Shown: positions 47,646 to 59,224 of the stretch, piece after piece
How positions within the stretch are numbered: the stretch's first letter is position 1
Layout: every line of letters begins with the position of its first letter
NCBI RefSeq assembly: GCF_000715075.1
Contig: NC_134088.1
Coordinates: forward strand, 1 to 64,000
DNA length: 64,000 bases
Direction of reading: 5' to 3'
Source: Nicotiana tabacum
Lineage: Eukaryota; Streptophyta; Magnoliopsida; Solanales; Solanaceae
The notes under the pieces: model-generated
Databases searched by the model: none
Told to the model about the DNA's origin: nothing
What the model saw: the letters and a program-made list of their open reading frames with translations, nothing else
Made by a program: the position numbers and the translations under genes

Positions 47646-47649
<4 letters not shown>

Positions 47650-47693
<44 letters not shown>

Positions 47694-48022
47694 TTGGTAA
47701 AACAAAATGGCTAGCTACTATAAGCCACTTAGTAATTTAAGATAATATTTGTAATAGCATTTAATTTAAATTAAAATATAAGATTATTTTTTAATTTAAA
47801 TAAAAAGATAGTAAATAAAATTCTTTTCAATCTGAATGGAAAGAAAATGAATATTTTTCTAAAGATATAACCTACTGCCATATCTTAACTAATATATTTT
47901 TTTTTAAAAATGAATTGAAAAATAAATATAACACCCCTATCTTAACTAATTATAAAAATACAGATGGAGGTACGATCAACTACTACTACTACTATTACTA
48001 CTACTACTACTACTACTACTAT
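47650..48022. repeat. AT-rich unit, copy 1 of a tandem duplication
   Basis: Layout is (TA)n, about 300 bp of unique AT-rich core (GCTAGCTACTATAAG..CACTTAGTAATTTAAGATAA..), then (CTA)n. The same order occurs at 50663-51020. It has no coding potential. Confidence 0.8.
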
Positions 48023-50662
48023 TGTCACGACCCATTTCCATACTAGGTCATGATGGCACCCAACACCATTGTCGGCAAGCCAACACGGAAAATACCAAAT
48101 GAGTCCTTATTTTACTTTTACCAAACAATTTCAATAATTCCTTAAGTTAAGATTAGAACGAGTAATAACCAGTAAAGTAATTATATAATTCCCAAAAGAA
48201 TAGTCTACTAATGTGTGTGCCAAGACCCGGTGTCACAAGTTGTGGGCAACTAGTAGAATATACAAAAGAATTAATCTATCCTACTGTCTGAATATAATAG
48301 ACAGCAAAAATAAATAAGAGAGATTTCATCAAGCTGCTGACGGCACAAGAAATGGAGCAGCTCACCGTAGAAGTCTCGAAATGTGCTCAGGGATGCGCAC
48401 CAGACTGATAGTCAGAGGTACCTGCCTCAGATCTTGTACAATTAAGTACAGAAGTGTAGTGTGAGTACATAAACAATATGTATCCAGTAAGTATCTCGTC
48501 TAATCTCGAAGAAGTAGAGACGAGAGGTCGACTTGATACTTACTAGGGTCAAATAATATGAGAAAGAATTTATACTAAGCATGGATAGTACAATTTATTT
48601 AAAATTTTATGGCAAGAAATAACAGTTCCTCTTTCCAGATAATATCATGGTTAACAATTTACATTTCAAGGCATGTACGAAGTTCAGTCCACAGAAAAAT
48701 ACTAAGTGAAGCATGCGCAAGTAGTGCCGAGGGTCGTACGGCCCGATCCAACATAAAAGTAAATTGTGCACTTCCGAGGGTCGAACGACGAACCATAGAT
48801 GCATCTATTACCCCGCTCGCGAATCAAACATGCGACACGGTCAAATATAAATAAACACAACAACAAGCAGACAATAGTGTATGTCTAGGGAGCAGTTACT
48901 CACAGAAATAATCAGTTCCTCTTTAAAAGGCCAAGAAAGATAATGTTCCTCTAACTAGTCTCATTTACCCTAATCAACACGATTTATACAAATCCGAATT
49001 AAACATAAAGTTACAAGAATGTCACATAGAGCATGCTTTTGGGTCCTAAACTACTCGGACTTAGCATAATAGTAGCTACGCACGGACTCTCGTCACCTAG
49101 TGCGTACGTAGCCTCCGCATATAGTAGCAATTTATTCAATTATTACACCTATGGGGACAATTCCCTCTTACAAGGTTAGAAAGGAGACTTACCTCGCTCC
49201 AAAATGTACTTCCAATACCAAGAACGAGCCCCAACCCTCAATTCAGAGCCGAACGATCCAAAACTAGTTAAATGGGGTAGGAACTAGTCAATATAAGCTC
49301 ACAAGATCGTATTCTAGCTATTTAAGCAATTTTTCAACCCTTAACACAAGTTTCCTAAAATTCGACCTCGGGCCCACGTGCCCGGATTCCAAAATATTTT
49401 GAAGAAAGTTGTTCTTTATAACCCAAGGATCAATAATATATGATTTCTAATTCATTTCATAACAAAATTCGCGGTTAAATCTAACTTTTATCAAAACCCC
49501 AAGTTTTCGCTCAAATTCCATGATTTTCACTAATTTTAGTGTGTTAATCTACCCAAAACCCAAGTATTAAACTCACATTAAGTAGGAATAACTTACCTCA
49601 CAATGTTAGGTCGAAATCCTCTCTTTGAAAGCTCCCAAATCGCCCAAGCGTAGAAGTGAAATGAAATAAATGGCCTATGTCCCGTTTTAAAAGTTGTGCC
49701 GAGGCCTCTGATGTCGCATTTGCGACACCAGGTTCACAAATGCGAAGTCGCAATTGCGACAATTTGTTCGCAAATGCGAATTGGGCCTCCCTCTGCCTTG
49801 ATCGCAATTGCGATAGAGGGGTTGCAAATGCGGACCCTGCTGGGTTCGCAAATGCGAAGCAAAAGTCGCAAATGCGACCACTGCCCCCCAGCCGGCCTCA
49901 TCCCAAATGAGATGTTATCCTCGCAATTGCGATCCATATCTCGCAATTGCGAGATCTACAGCAGCAGCAAAAACACCAAAAAATTGGTGTGCTTTTCTAC
50001 TCTCAACCCATGCCCGAAACTCACCCGAGCCTCACTCCGAATACTCACACAAGTCTAACAATATTGTACAAACTTGCTCGCGCGATCACATCGCCGAAAT
50101 AACACCTAAAACCACGGATTCAACACCAAAATGCATGAAATCCTTAAGAACATTCAAATTCCTAACCTTACAACCGGACATCCGAATCGCGTCAACTCAG
50201 TCCTGTTTCTCACCAAATTTCTCAGACAAGATTAAAATATTATATTGGATCAGTACCGGGCTCCGGAACCAACATACGGGCCCGATACCAACATGATCAA
50301 GCATTATTCCTTTTCATTAAATCCTTAGAATTTCAGTTTAACAATTTTTAATAAAAATTCATTACTCGGGATAGGGACCTCGGAATTCGATTCCGGGCAT
50401 ACGCACAGGTCCCATATTTCCCACGGACCCTTCGGGATAGTCAAAATACGAATCCGGGTCCGTTTGCTAAAAATGTTGACCAAAGTCAAATTTAGCCTTT
50501 TAAGAAATTCTTAAGGAATCAAATGAGCATATTTCAACCCAAACTTTTCCAAATTCCGAATCAACCATCCTCGCAGGTCGTAAATTAGTTAAAGCAAGCG
50601 CAGGAAAGTTTTATTTAGGGGACGGGGTTCTAAAAAGCAAAACGACCAGTCGGGTCGTTATA
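48023..50662 (-). mobile_element. solo LTR II, Tekay/Del-type, inverted
   Basis: On the + strand it begins TGTCACGACCC and ends GGGTCGTTATA, so the LTR reads on the minus strand. ACTAT and ACTAC flank it, inside a (CTA)n microsatellite. Its LTR-orientation core GATACTTACT and its end block (GGCTTGCCGACAATGGTG, GCCATCATGACC) match LTRs I, III and IV. The final CA is mutated to TA. Confidence 0.8.
49715..49953. repeat. CGC-N4-GCG dyad cluster in LTR II
   Basis: About ten copies of CGCAAATGCG, CGCATTTGCG or CGCAATTGCG occur in 240 bases, the first at 49715. In LTR orientation the cluster begins about 709 bases from the LTR start. Confidence 0.85.
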
Positions 50663-51020
50663 ACTACGCTACTACTACTACTACTACTATATATATATAT
50701 ATATATTAAAGAAATAAAGTTTTCATTGTGATTAAGTCAAGTGGCTAACTACTATAAAATCACTTGGTAATTTAAGATAATATTTAATTTAAATTAAAAG
50801 ATAAGATTTTTATTAATTTAAATAGAAAGATAATAGATAATATTTCTTTTAAATCTGAATGGAAAGAAAATAAATATTCTTCTAAAGATACAATCTATTG
50901 CCATATCTTAACCGATATATTTAATAAAAAATTGAATTGTAAGATAACTATAATACCCCTATCTTAACTAATTATAAAGATACAGATGGAAGTACTATCA
51001 ACACATACTACTACTATTAT
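50663..51020. repeat. AT-rich unit, copy 2 of a tandem duplication
   Basis: (CTA)n and (TA)n are followed by a core matching 47690-47990 (GGCTAACTACTATAAAATCA, CTGAATGGAAAGAAAATAAA, CCCCTATCTTAACTAATTAT), then (CTA)n/(TTA)n. Substitutions and small indels separate the copies. Confidence 0.8.
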
Positions 51021-52867
51021 TATTAATAACAATAATAATAATAAGAAGAAGAAACATAATTTATATATCATCTTATTTAATTGTTTAAATCAAATCAACT
51101 CAAATATTATCCAAGCTTTTGAATTGATAAACAAAAACAAATCAAGTTTCGGCTAAGCCTTTGAATAGGAAAAGAAAACTACAAGGATAAAAAAGATACC
51201 TTGAGTTTTTGGTGACGTATAAGGTATGAGCATATGTATTTTTATTTTTTTATCTATTATTGAATTAATACTAAATAGTTAATTATATAAATAATTATAG
51301 TAGGAAAATAATATATAAAAAGGGGTAGAGATAGTGTGAAAATATTTATATTTTGAATTAAGTTTTAAAATAAAATAAAAATAGTGAATAATACTCAAAA
51401 ATATGATTAATTTAAACATTAATCAGAGCAATAGAATAAAAGAATAAAAAATATAAAAAATTTATTATAAAAAACCACATTTATCTATAATATATTATAA
51501 TGGGAATAGCTGACAAGGATATGAATAATTCTATGTTATGCGTAACACAATAACATGGATAAGAAATTAAAAAAAAGGAACAAATATGTAAATAAATAAG
51601 TTTAATGTAGAGATGTATAGAAGGATAAGGCTTATCTGATTTTTGAGAAGAGGAATTTTGTAAATAATAACGAGAGAAGTCATACTATATGGATAAGATA
51701 TGTATTTGAAAATAATATAAAAGATAAAAGTAAAATAATAAACATAGACAATTGACACAATTCTAAGAAACAAACTAAAAGACAATTATCATTATTCCAA
51801 GACACAAATTAAAAATATAAGTATATAGATTTGAATTTTTATGCAATTAATTTTAATAAAAATTAATTAAACTTCCATATAGATAAAATAATTATATAAA
51901 ATTTTATAGTAGGGAAATTAATATTGGGGGGGAGGGGGGTAGTGATAGTGTGAGAAAAGTTATACTTTGAATTAATTTGAAAATAAATTATATCTCTTGC
52001 TCAATTAGCATTTCAAAATTTGATAACTAAGATGAGTGATGTATATAGTTTGAATTCGAACAATTTAAAGTGATTCTCAAAAGAAAATGATCATGCTCAT
52101 ACAGTTTGATAAGATTCGTTGTAAAGCAAATCCAATGATGTTGAAAGAGAGTTAAATCAATTATAGATGCATAGAAAAATAAGAAGAATTGATGGAAAGA
52201 CATACATCAATGTATTTTATCGGGTTAATATTTTAAAGTATGAAGCCACTCAGATATCAAATGAAATCAATGTCAATTACGTTACCTTACAGTGAAACTA
52301 ATTATATAAAATTTTATAGTTTGTCTTATAGCTCAATTATTTGGAAGCAATACATATTCTTTTTAGTTTTCCCTATTTATTTTGTAGTTACTATATGCTA
52401 AAATAGATAGTAATAGGAGTATGGATTCTTCTCTAATGGGTCAGGTATGGACCGTGACTTTGTAATCCTTGTTGGTATTTATGTTCTCCTATGAGCTAAT
52501 TGATTGAGCAACCAAGGGGTCAATATATATGTGTGTGTCAATTAAAATGAAATAGATTTGGATAGGGTAAACACATAGATGAATATAATTGCACTATTTG
52601 AAATTGCTTATTTACACAAAATAAAGCTAATTACAAAAATCAAAGATAAGATTTATTTAATTAAGAATTACCATTCAAGCATTAGGAACACATCTTTGTT
52701 TAAGATATGTGCATGATAGAAGAAAAAAATTAGAAGTACGTGTTTATCTAATTGGAAAAATGATTGATTCTTCTAACATAAATTGTTAGGTAAAATTGAC
52801 ACCCATAAAATTGAAGAGTTTTATCGATTATTCTTACTTACAAATAGTGATTGAACAGTCCACCATG
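51021..52867. other. AT-rich spacer
   Basis: I see no gene. The stretch is very A/T-rich with short A and T runs and a G-run near 51925. No retroelement terminus or recognisable domain was found. Confidence 0.5.
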
Positions 52868-53750
52868 TGTAATGATCCGACCGGTCGTTTTGAGCTTTAG
52901 CGCGTCGTTCGGCAGTTTGAGGCCATAAGTAGCTTCACTTTAGGTATTATGACTTGTACGCATGGTTGGAATTGAATTCCGGAAAATTCGGAGTTGATTT
53001 GGAAAGAGAAATCCCATTTTGAAAGCTTTAAGTTGGAAGAATTGACTAAGATTGGATTTTTGAGTAAACAACCTCGGAATCGGGATTCGAAGGTTCCAAC
53101 AGATTCATATGATGATTTCGGACTTGGACGTATGTCCGGATTGGGTTTTGAAAAACCCGGGAACGTTTCGGCACCTATTGTGGAAGTTGGCATTTTTTAA
53201 AGAATTTCATAAGTTTGATTTGAAGTACATTCAATGTTATCGATGTCTGTTTGGGATTTCGGTCTGGGAATAGCTCCGTAGGGAGATTCTGGTGTTGGGA
53301 GCGCGATCGGAAGTGAATTCGAAGGTCCGTGGGTCATTTGGCTAAAGATAGAAATTTGAAGGTTTTTGAGGAGTTTGACCGGAAGTGGACTTTTTGATAT
53401 CGGGGTCGGATTTCGATTTCGAAAGTTAAAGAAGGTCTGTAATGTCGAATAGGACTTGTGTGCAAAATTTGAGGTCAATCGGACGTGATTTGATAGGTTT
53501 CAGCATCGAATATAGAAGTTTGAAATTCTAAAGTTCATTATTCTTGGATTGGAGTGCGATTCATAGTTTTAGTGTTGTTTGATGTGATTTGAGGCCTTGA
53601 GCAGGTCTGTGTTATGTTATGGGACTTGTTGGTATGTTTGGACGGGGCCCTGGGGGCCTCGGGTGTGTTTCGGGGGAGGGGGGGAGAGGGGGTTTCAGAT
53701 CATTTCGAGCTGTTTTGCAATGGCTGATGCTGGTGTCTGGTGTTGTTCTT

Positions 53751-53842
53751 CGCGTCCGCGAGGGTCCTCTCGCGTTCGCGAAAAAGGATTTGGCTTCTGG
53801 GATTTTGTTCTTTGTGTTCACGAAGGGAGTCTCGCGTTCGCG
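53751..53842. repeat. CGC-N4-GCG dyads in LTR III
   Basis: Exact dyads lie at 53751 (CGCGTCCGCG), 53771 and 53833 (CGCGTTCGCG), with decayed copies near 54255-54290. The first is 883 bases from the LTR start. Confidence 0.75.
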
Positions 53843-55164
53843 AAGAAGAAGAATTTTCGTTGCACAGGTCTTACTTTGGAGGCTCATATCTCACAATATA
53901 CAAGGAATTTTAAGATGCTCCAAAAATATAAGTTGTATCTCTTTGTGTCTAGTTTTCAAAAAGGTAAAATATGTAGCATTTGGATTTTTTTACAGAAAGT
54001 TATGGCTGTTAGACTACAGTCTGTCCGGGAAGATGAAGAAAATATTTGTATTGCACAGGGCTGACTTTGGAAGCTTATATCTCAAAATCTATAAGGAATT
54101 AGGAGATGACCAAAACATAAAAGTTGTAGATCTTGGTGTCTAATTGTCAAAACATTAAACTATTTGTCATTTGGAGTTTTGTACAAAATGCTACAGACAT
54201 TATACTAGAGGCTGTCTGAGAAGAGTTTGAAAAATAGTTTTTGGAATTTTCTTCTTCGCGAACGTGATGAGGGTCTTGAGAACGCGAAGAAGAGTCGTAT
54301 GGGCGGAGTATAAGTGTAAAGAAATTGGTTTGGCTCATTTCATCTTATTTCCTCCATGGGAGCCGACCTAGGAGCGATTTTGGAGCTCCATTTTCATCAT
54401 CCATGTCGAGGTAAGTGATTCTCATCTATTGCAAGTTAATTACTTGGATTAATCTAGATTTTAACGTGGAAAATCATGTGAAATTAGTAAAAATTGGGGG
54501 TTTTGAAGAAAAACCTAGAAATTTGATATTATTGGATTTTGACCACGATTTTGGGCACGAGATTGGGAGTAAATTATATATTTGAGTTCGTGAGGTTATG
54601 GGTAGACTTTATCTTCGGAAAATTTTCAGAATCCGGGCTCGTGGGCCCCAAGGAGATTTTGTCAACTTTTCGAGTGGAGTTGGGAATTATATAAAATGAA
54701 TTGTTATAAGTATTAGGGTATATTTTCATTGATTTGTCCATTATTTGGCTAGTTTTGGAGCGTTGGGCATCGGTTTGAGTCATCGGAAGTGCTTGGAAGC
54801 CGGTTATAGAACTTCGAAGCGAGTTAAGTCTCTTTTCTAACCTTGTAAGAAGGAATTATCCCCATAGGTGAACTAATTATTATGTGCTTCTAATTGTGGG
54901 GGCTACGTATGAATGAGGTGACGAGAGTCCGTACGAGCTACTAGCTATGCCTATCTCCGAAAAGTTTTAGGCTTACATCATGCTTTGTTGATATTGTTTT
55001 TAATTTATGTTATTGTGTTCTTGAGAGAAACAAGATTAGGGTTGCGTAATAATTGTGTTGAAAGGAATTTGAATTGACGAAATTAAGGTTTTAAGGGTTT
55101 CCATGAAATTTCGTATTTTCGAAAGAATTGAGAAATATTATAATGACTTAAGAAATCTATGTGT

Positions 55165-55420
55165 AACCGCATCGCATGTGTATTTCGCGAGCGGGGAAAA
55201 TCTCTTTAAAGCTTCACGTTGAATTTTCCTTATTTTGAAAGGAATCAAGAAAAAGGATTTTGATTTATCAATAAATTATATTTGACCGCGTAGCATATAT
55301 GATTCGCGAGCGGGAAAATTCCTTAAATTATATTTGGCAGTGTCGCATGTATGATTCGAAAGCGGGGAAATTCCTTAAATTATATTTGACCGCGTCGCAC
55401 GTATGACTGACGGGCGGTAT
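55165..55420. repeat. GACCGCGTCGCA...GCGAGCGGG repeats in LTR III
   Basis: Four imperfect copies (near 55168, 55284, 55331, 55390) have CCGC and GCGG arms about 30 bases apart, followed by GAAAATTCCTTAAATTATAT. One copy is also recognisable in LTR II near 48815-48840. Confidence 0.65.
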
Positions 55421-56999
55421 ATTTCCTTCTACTACTCTTATGGGATCGGGCCGTTCGCCTAGGTAGGATTTATGTACCACACTCTCATGGAAGCGGGCCA
55501 TTCGCCTCAGCAGGTTAATAGATGCATCTATGGTTCGTGTCATTCACCCCTCGACAGTGCACATTTTACTTTTATGTTGGATCGAGCCGTACGCCTTGGC
55601 ATTTCCTATATAAATACATTATTCTTATGGAATTCGTGCATACTATTTGGCTAAAAGCCAGTGTATCTTAGGATTTTCCCCTGATTTGAATCATGACAAC
55701 CTCTTGATGATATCCACTATATCTTTATATATATGCTCCGGTTATAGAGGGAAGTTGCTGGTTGACAGCTTGAGAAAAATTGTAAAGAAAATTGTACCAC
55801 GTATTTTATACATGTTTATTTTATGTATTTACTCTGCTACATATTTATTCACTTCTTTACTGTATTTTGTATAATTGAACCACTAGTAAGTGTCAAAGTC
55901 GACCTCTCGTCACTATTTCTTCAAGGTTAGACCGGATACTTACTAGGTACGCGTTATTTTCGTACTCATACTACACTTGCTGTGCATTTTGTTGCACAAG
56001 TACATGTATGTCTAGTGGCCTAGTTGGGCACAACAGCATGGTTGATACGGAGACTTAGGTGAGCTGCATCCCTCGAGACGATCCGCAGCCAGCAGAGTCT
56101 CCTTCAGAGTATTGTATTTTCTTTTCTGTCCGATTTGTATTCTGGACAGTTATTGTATTACATTTTAAATTCCTAGAATTTTATTCATGCACTTATGACA
56201 CCGGGTTCTGAGATGATTATGGGGTATTCAGTATTAAATTGTAAGCATTCTTTTACTTATTTTGTAAAGATTATCTTTTACTAGTTAAATTGAAGGAAAA
56301 TCATAGTTTTCAAGATACTAAAACAAGGACTAAATTAAGTATTTATGGTTGGTGTCACGACCCTGAACCTGGACCCAGTCGTGATGGCGCCTCTCGTGAA
56401 GACAAGGCTAGCCGACACTTCCCATATCCAATTATTAACAGTTAAACCATAAGAAATAAATCTAAAGCATGATAAGATAATCCAAAGTTAATAGGTAATA
56501 GCATAATTCGCGGAAAATAACCCAACACAACCCGATACCGGGGTGTCACTAGTCATGAGCATCTAAACAATCCGGAATACTCCAAATCAAACTACAGAGT
56601 TTAATACAGAAACTAAGAACATGAAGAAGTAAGATAGGGAAGAGCTCCGGGCTGTGAACGCCAACACCTACCTAGAGACTCCTCGGATTCCCCTGAGTCG
56701 GAATGATCAGCACTCGGGAGTGGGACCAGATATGCCTGAATCTGTACACAGGATGCAGGGAGTAAAGTGAGTACTCCAACTCAGTGAGTAATAATCACAA
56801 ATAAAGACTGAAGGCAGGAAATCACGTAAAGCACAAAACATGCTATAATGAAGCAGTAAAACCATTACAAATAGTAAAACCAGTGAAAGATAAGTAAAAT
56901 CCTTTAACTCTAATTTAACTTCATGAAAAGACTTTTTCAACAATTAAGCAGGTAATTGACAGTCAATTATGAAAAATAAACACATAAAGGTTCGCCCCT

Positions 57000-57310
57000 T
57001 GGGCATAGTATCAACAAATCCGCCCCTCGGGCAACATCTCAGAACAGTACCAGCCCCTTGTGCAATATCTCAGAACAATAACAGCCCCTCGGGCTCAATC
57101 TCACATCACAATGGGTACCCACTCTCACTGGGGTGTACAGACTCCTGGAGGGGACCCTTACGGCCCAAGCGGAATATCAAGCCACCCCGTGGCATCATCA
57201 TTAGGCCCTCGACCTCAAATCAATCAAGTCATCTCATGGCGTACATATCTCCGGCCCTCGGCCTCATAATCAGTATCAAATGTTTCCTCACAACATAGGC
57301 CATCGGCCTT
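57000..57310. repeat. GCCCCTCGGGC/GGCCCTCGGCC hairpin repeats in LTR IV
   Basis: Short self-complementary words (GCCCCTTGGGC, GCCCCTCGGGC, GGCCCTCGGCC, GGCCATCGGCC) occur seven or so times in about 300 bases. Their place in the LTR resembles that of the GCACGA repeats in LTR I. Confidence 0.7.
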
Positions 57311-58266
57311 ACTCAGTCAAAATCCTCACAAGCCACTCAGGCAATAGTAAAACATAATTTATCAGCCCAAAATATTATTTGAAAGATCATTTAAGTGTTA
57401 AAATAGAGTAAACGTGGTTGAGTACGAAAAAGTAAAATATAACATGACTGAGTTCAAGTATAAAGTCAAAATAGTGAGGAAATATCAATAAAAATTCCGG
57501 AAGGGTTCAAATAGTTGGCACAAGGCCCAAATATGGCATTCAGCCCAAATCATGATGATAGCAAATAGATTTCATTCAAATACGTGGTAAAATAGTCATT
57601 CGGGACGAACTGAGTCACAATCCCCAACAGTGCACGACCCTACGCTCCTCATGAAGCGTGTGTGTCACCTCAATATAGCACAACGATGTGCAAGTCTGGA
57701 GTTTCATACCCTCAGAACATCTTTTACAGTTATTACTCACCTCGAACCAGTCAAATCTCTAGCTCGCGATGCCTTTGCCCCTCGAAACGGCCTCCACTCA
57801 CGTCGAATTTATCCAATATCAGAACGAGAACGTCAAAATATGCTAAGGGAATGAAGCCCAAGCGAAAATAATCAAAATACGACACAAATCCTGAAATTAC
57901 CAAAACCCGACCCCGGTCCCACGTCTCGAAATTCAATAATTTTTACATCAATAGATTCTTTATCTCCCCACGAGTTCATACATATCAAAAGTTCGGAAAT
58001 CCGACCCCAAATGGTCCTTCAAATCCTCAAGCAAAGGTCTACGTTTCCAAGCCCTAGTCTCCCCAATTTTAACCCTTAAATTCCATAGTTTCTAGCTCAA
58101 ATCCGTGAAATAATAGCATAGGAATGAGTTTTAGGTCCAAATTCCTTACCTCAATGAAGTTCCCTTGAAATCCCTCTTTCAAATCGTCCAAAAGGCTCCC
58201 AAGCCGAGATAGAAATGGTGAAAATAGCTCAAAATCGCGAAGGACACAATTTATACTTTCTGCCGA

Positions 58267-58525
58267 GACATTTTTGCATCTGCGGCCCAAATTCCGCTTC
58301 TGCGGTACCGCATTTGCGATCAAGGCCACTGCATCTGCGGTCCTCACTTAAATTACCATTTTCGCGTCTGCGATACTTTTCCTGCATCTGCACCTTCGCA
58401 GGTGCGATCCCACAACAACATCTGCGGTTCCTGACAATTCCTCAATAATACACTTCTGCGACTCCTATTCCGCATATGTGGCGTCGCACCTGCGGTCCCC
58501 AATCCGCAGGTGCGGAAATACCAGA
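58267..58525. repeat. CGC-N4-GCG dyad cluster in LTR IV
   Basis: Exact dyads include 58295 (CGCTTCTGCG), 58309 (CGCATTTGCG), 58363 (CGCGTCTGCG) and 58397 (CGCAGGTGCG), with others to about 58515. In LTR orientation the cluster begins about 690 bases from the LTR start. Confidence 0.85.
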
Positions 58526-59211
58526 GGCAGCAAAAATCTGCAGCTGCAAAAATTTCCCAAACTCCTCGTCAACCATCCGAAATCACCCCGAGGCCCCCAG
58601 GACCTCAACCAAAAGTATCAACATATCCTAAAACCCTATTCAAACTTATTCCAATCTTCAAAACACCTCAAACAACATCAAATCATCCAAAACACATCAG
58701 ATTCAAGCCTAACTTTCCAAAATCTTCCGAATTACGTTGTTGATCAAAAACCCAACCAAACCACGTCCGAATTACCTGATATTTTTCACCCACATCCTAA
58801 ATGACACAACGGAACTACTACAACTCTCGGAATTCCATTCCTACACCTATACCAAAATCTCACCTACCAACCGGAAATTGCCAAAATCTCAACTTCGCCA
58901 ATTCAAGCCTAAATCTACTCCGAACCTCCAAAACTCATTCCGATCACGCTCCTAAGTCCCAAATCACCTCCTAAAGCTAACCGAATCATCGGAACTCATA
59001 CCGATCCCTATAACACATAAGTCAACATCTGGTTGACTTTTCCAACTTAAGCTTCCTCAAAAGAGACTAAATGTCTCTATCCTTACCAAAATCATTCCGG
59101 ATTAGATCCTACCAACCCGATACCACATAACATGGATAAACAAAGCATAAAGAAGCAAAAAATAGGGGAAACGGAGCGGTAACTCATGAGACGAATGGTC
59201 GGGTCATCACA

Positions 59212-59224
59212 TCCTCCCCAACTT
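59212..59224 (-). other. polypurine tract of the chromovirus
   Basis: AAGTTGGGGAGGA on the minus strand lies directly before the 3' LTR start, the expected place of the plus-strand primer. Confidence 0.75.

Larger units (their letters stand above)
44667..47649 (+). mobile_element. solo LTR I, Tekay/Del-type Ty3/gypsy
   Basis: It starts TGTGATGATCCAAAAGG and ends CCGGGTCGTGACA, 2983 bp, with TATAT on both sides. Because the flanks are an (AT)n microsatellite the duplication proves little. The end block GTTGGCTTGCCTAG...GCCATCACGATCCCG matches the ends of the LTRs at 48023 and 56353, the latter attached to chromovirus coding sequence. No internal region adjoins, so it is solo. Open frames inside it arise from G/C-rich repeats and are not genes. 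Confidence 0.85.
52868..56352 (+). mobile_element. LTR III, Tekay/Del-type, interrupted at its 3' end by a nested element
   Basis: It starts TGTAATGATCCGACCGGTCG. It carries the shared core GTCGACCTCTCGTCAC with GATACTTACTAGGTACG near 55895-55950. It lacks the usual end block: at GGTTGG (56352) it is cut by the TGTCACGACCC end of the minus-strand chromovirus. In LTR I the corresponding sequence is GTTGGCTTGCCTAG, so the missing end is expected beyond the window. Confidence 0.75.
56353..59211 (-). repeat. 3' LTR (LTR IV) of the chromovirus
   Basis: In LTR orientation it starts TGTGATGACCCGACCATTCG at 59211 and ends CAGGGTCGTGACA at 56353 (2859 bp). The end block GGCGCCATCACGACTGGG is shared with LTR I. 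It holds a CGC-N4-GCG cluster and GCCCCTCGGGC-type hairpins. Confidence 0.9.

Noticed and set aside
49598..50296. Overlapping Cys/Arg-rich frames on both strands in LTR II
   Set aside because: They arise from repeated TCGCAAATGCGA words; no conserved protein.
57630..58804. Plus-strand frames in LTR IV
   Set aside because: Antisense to the element, low complexity, no domain.
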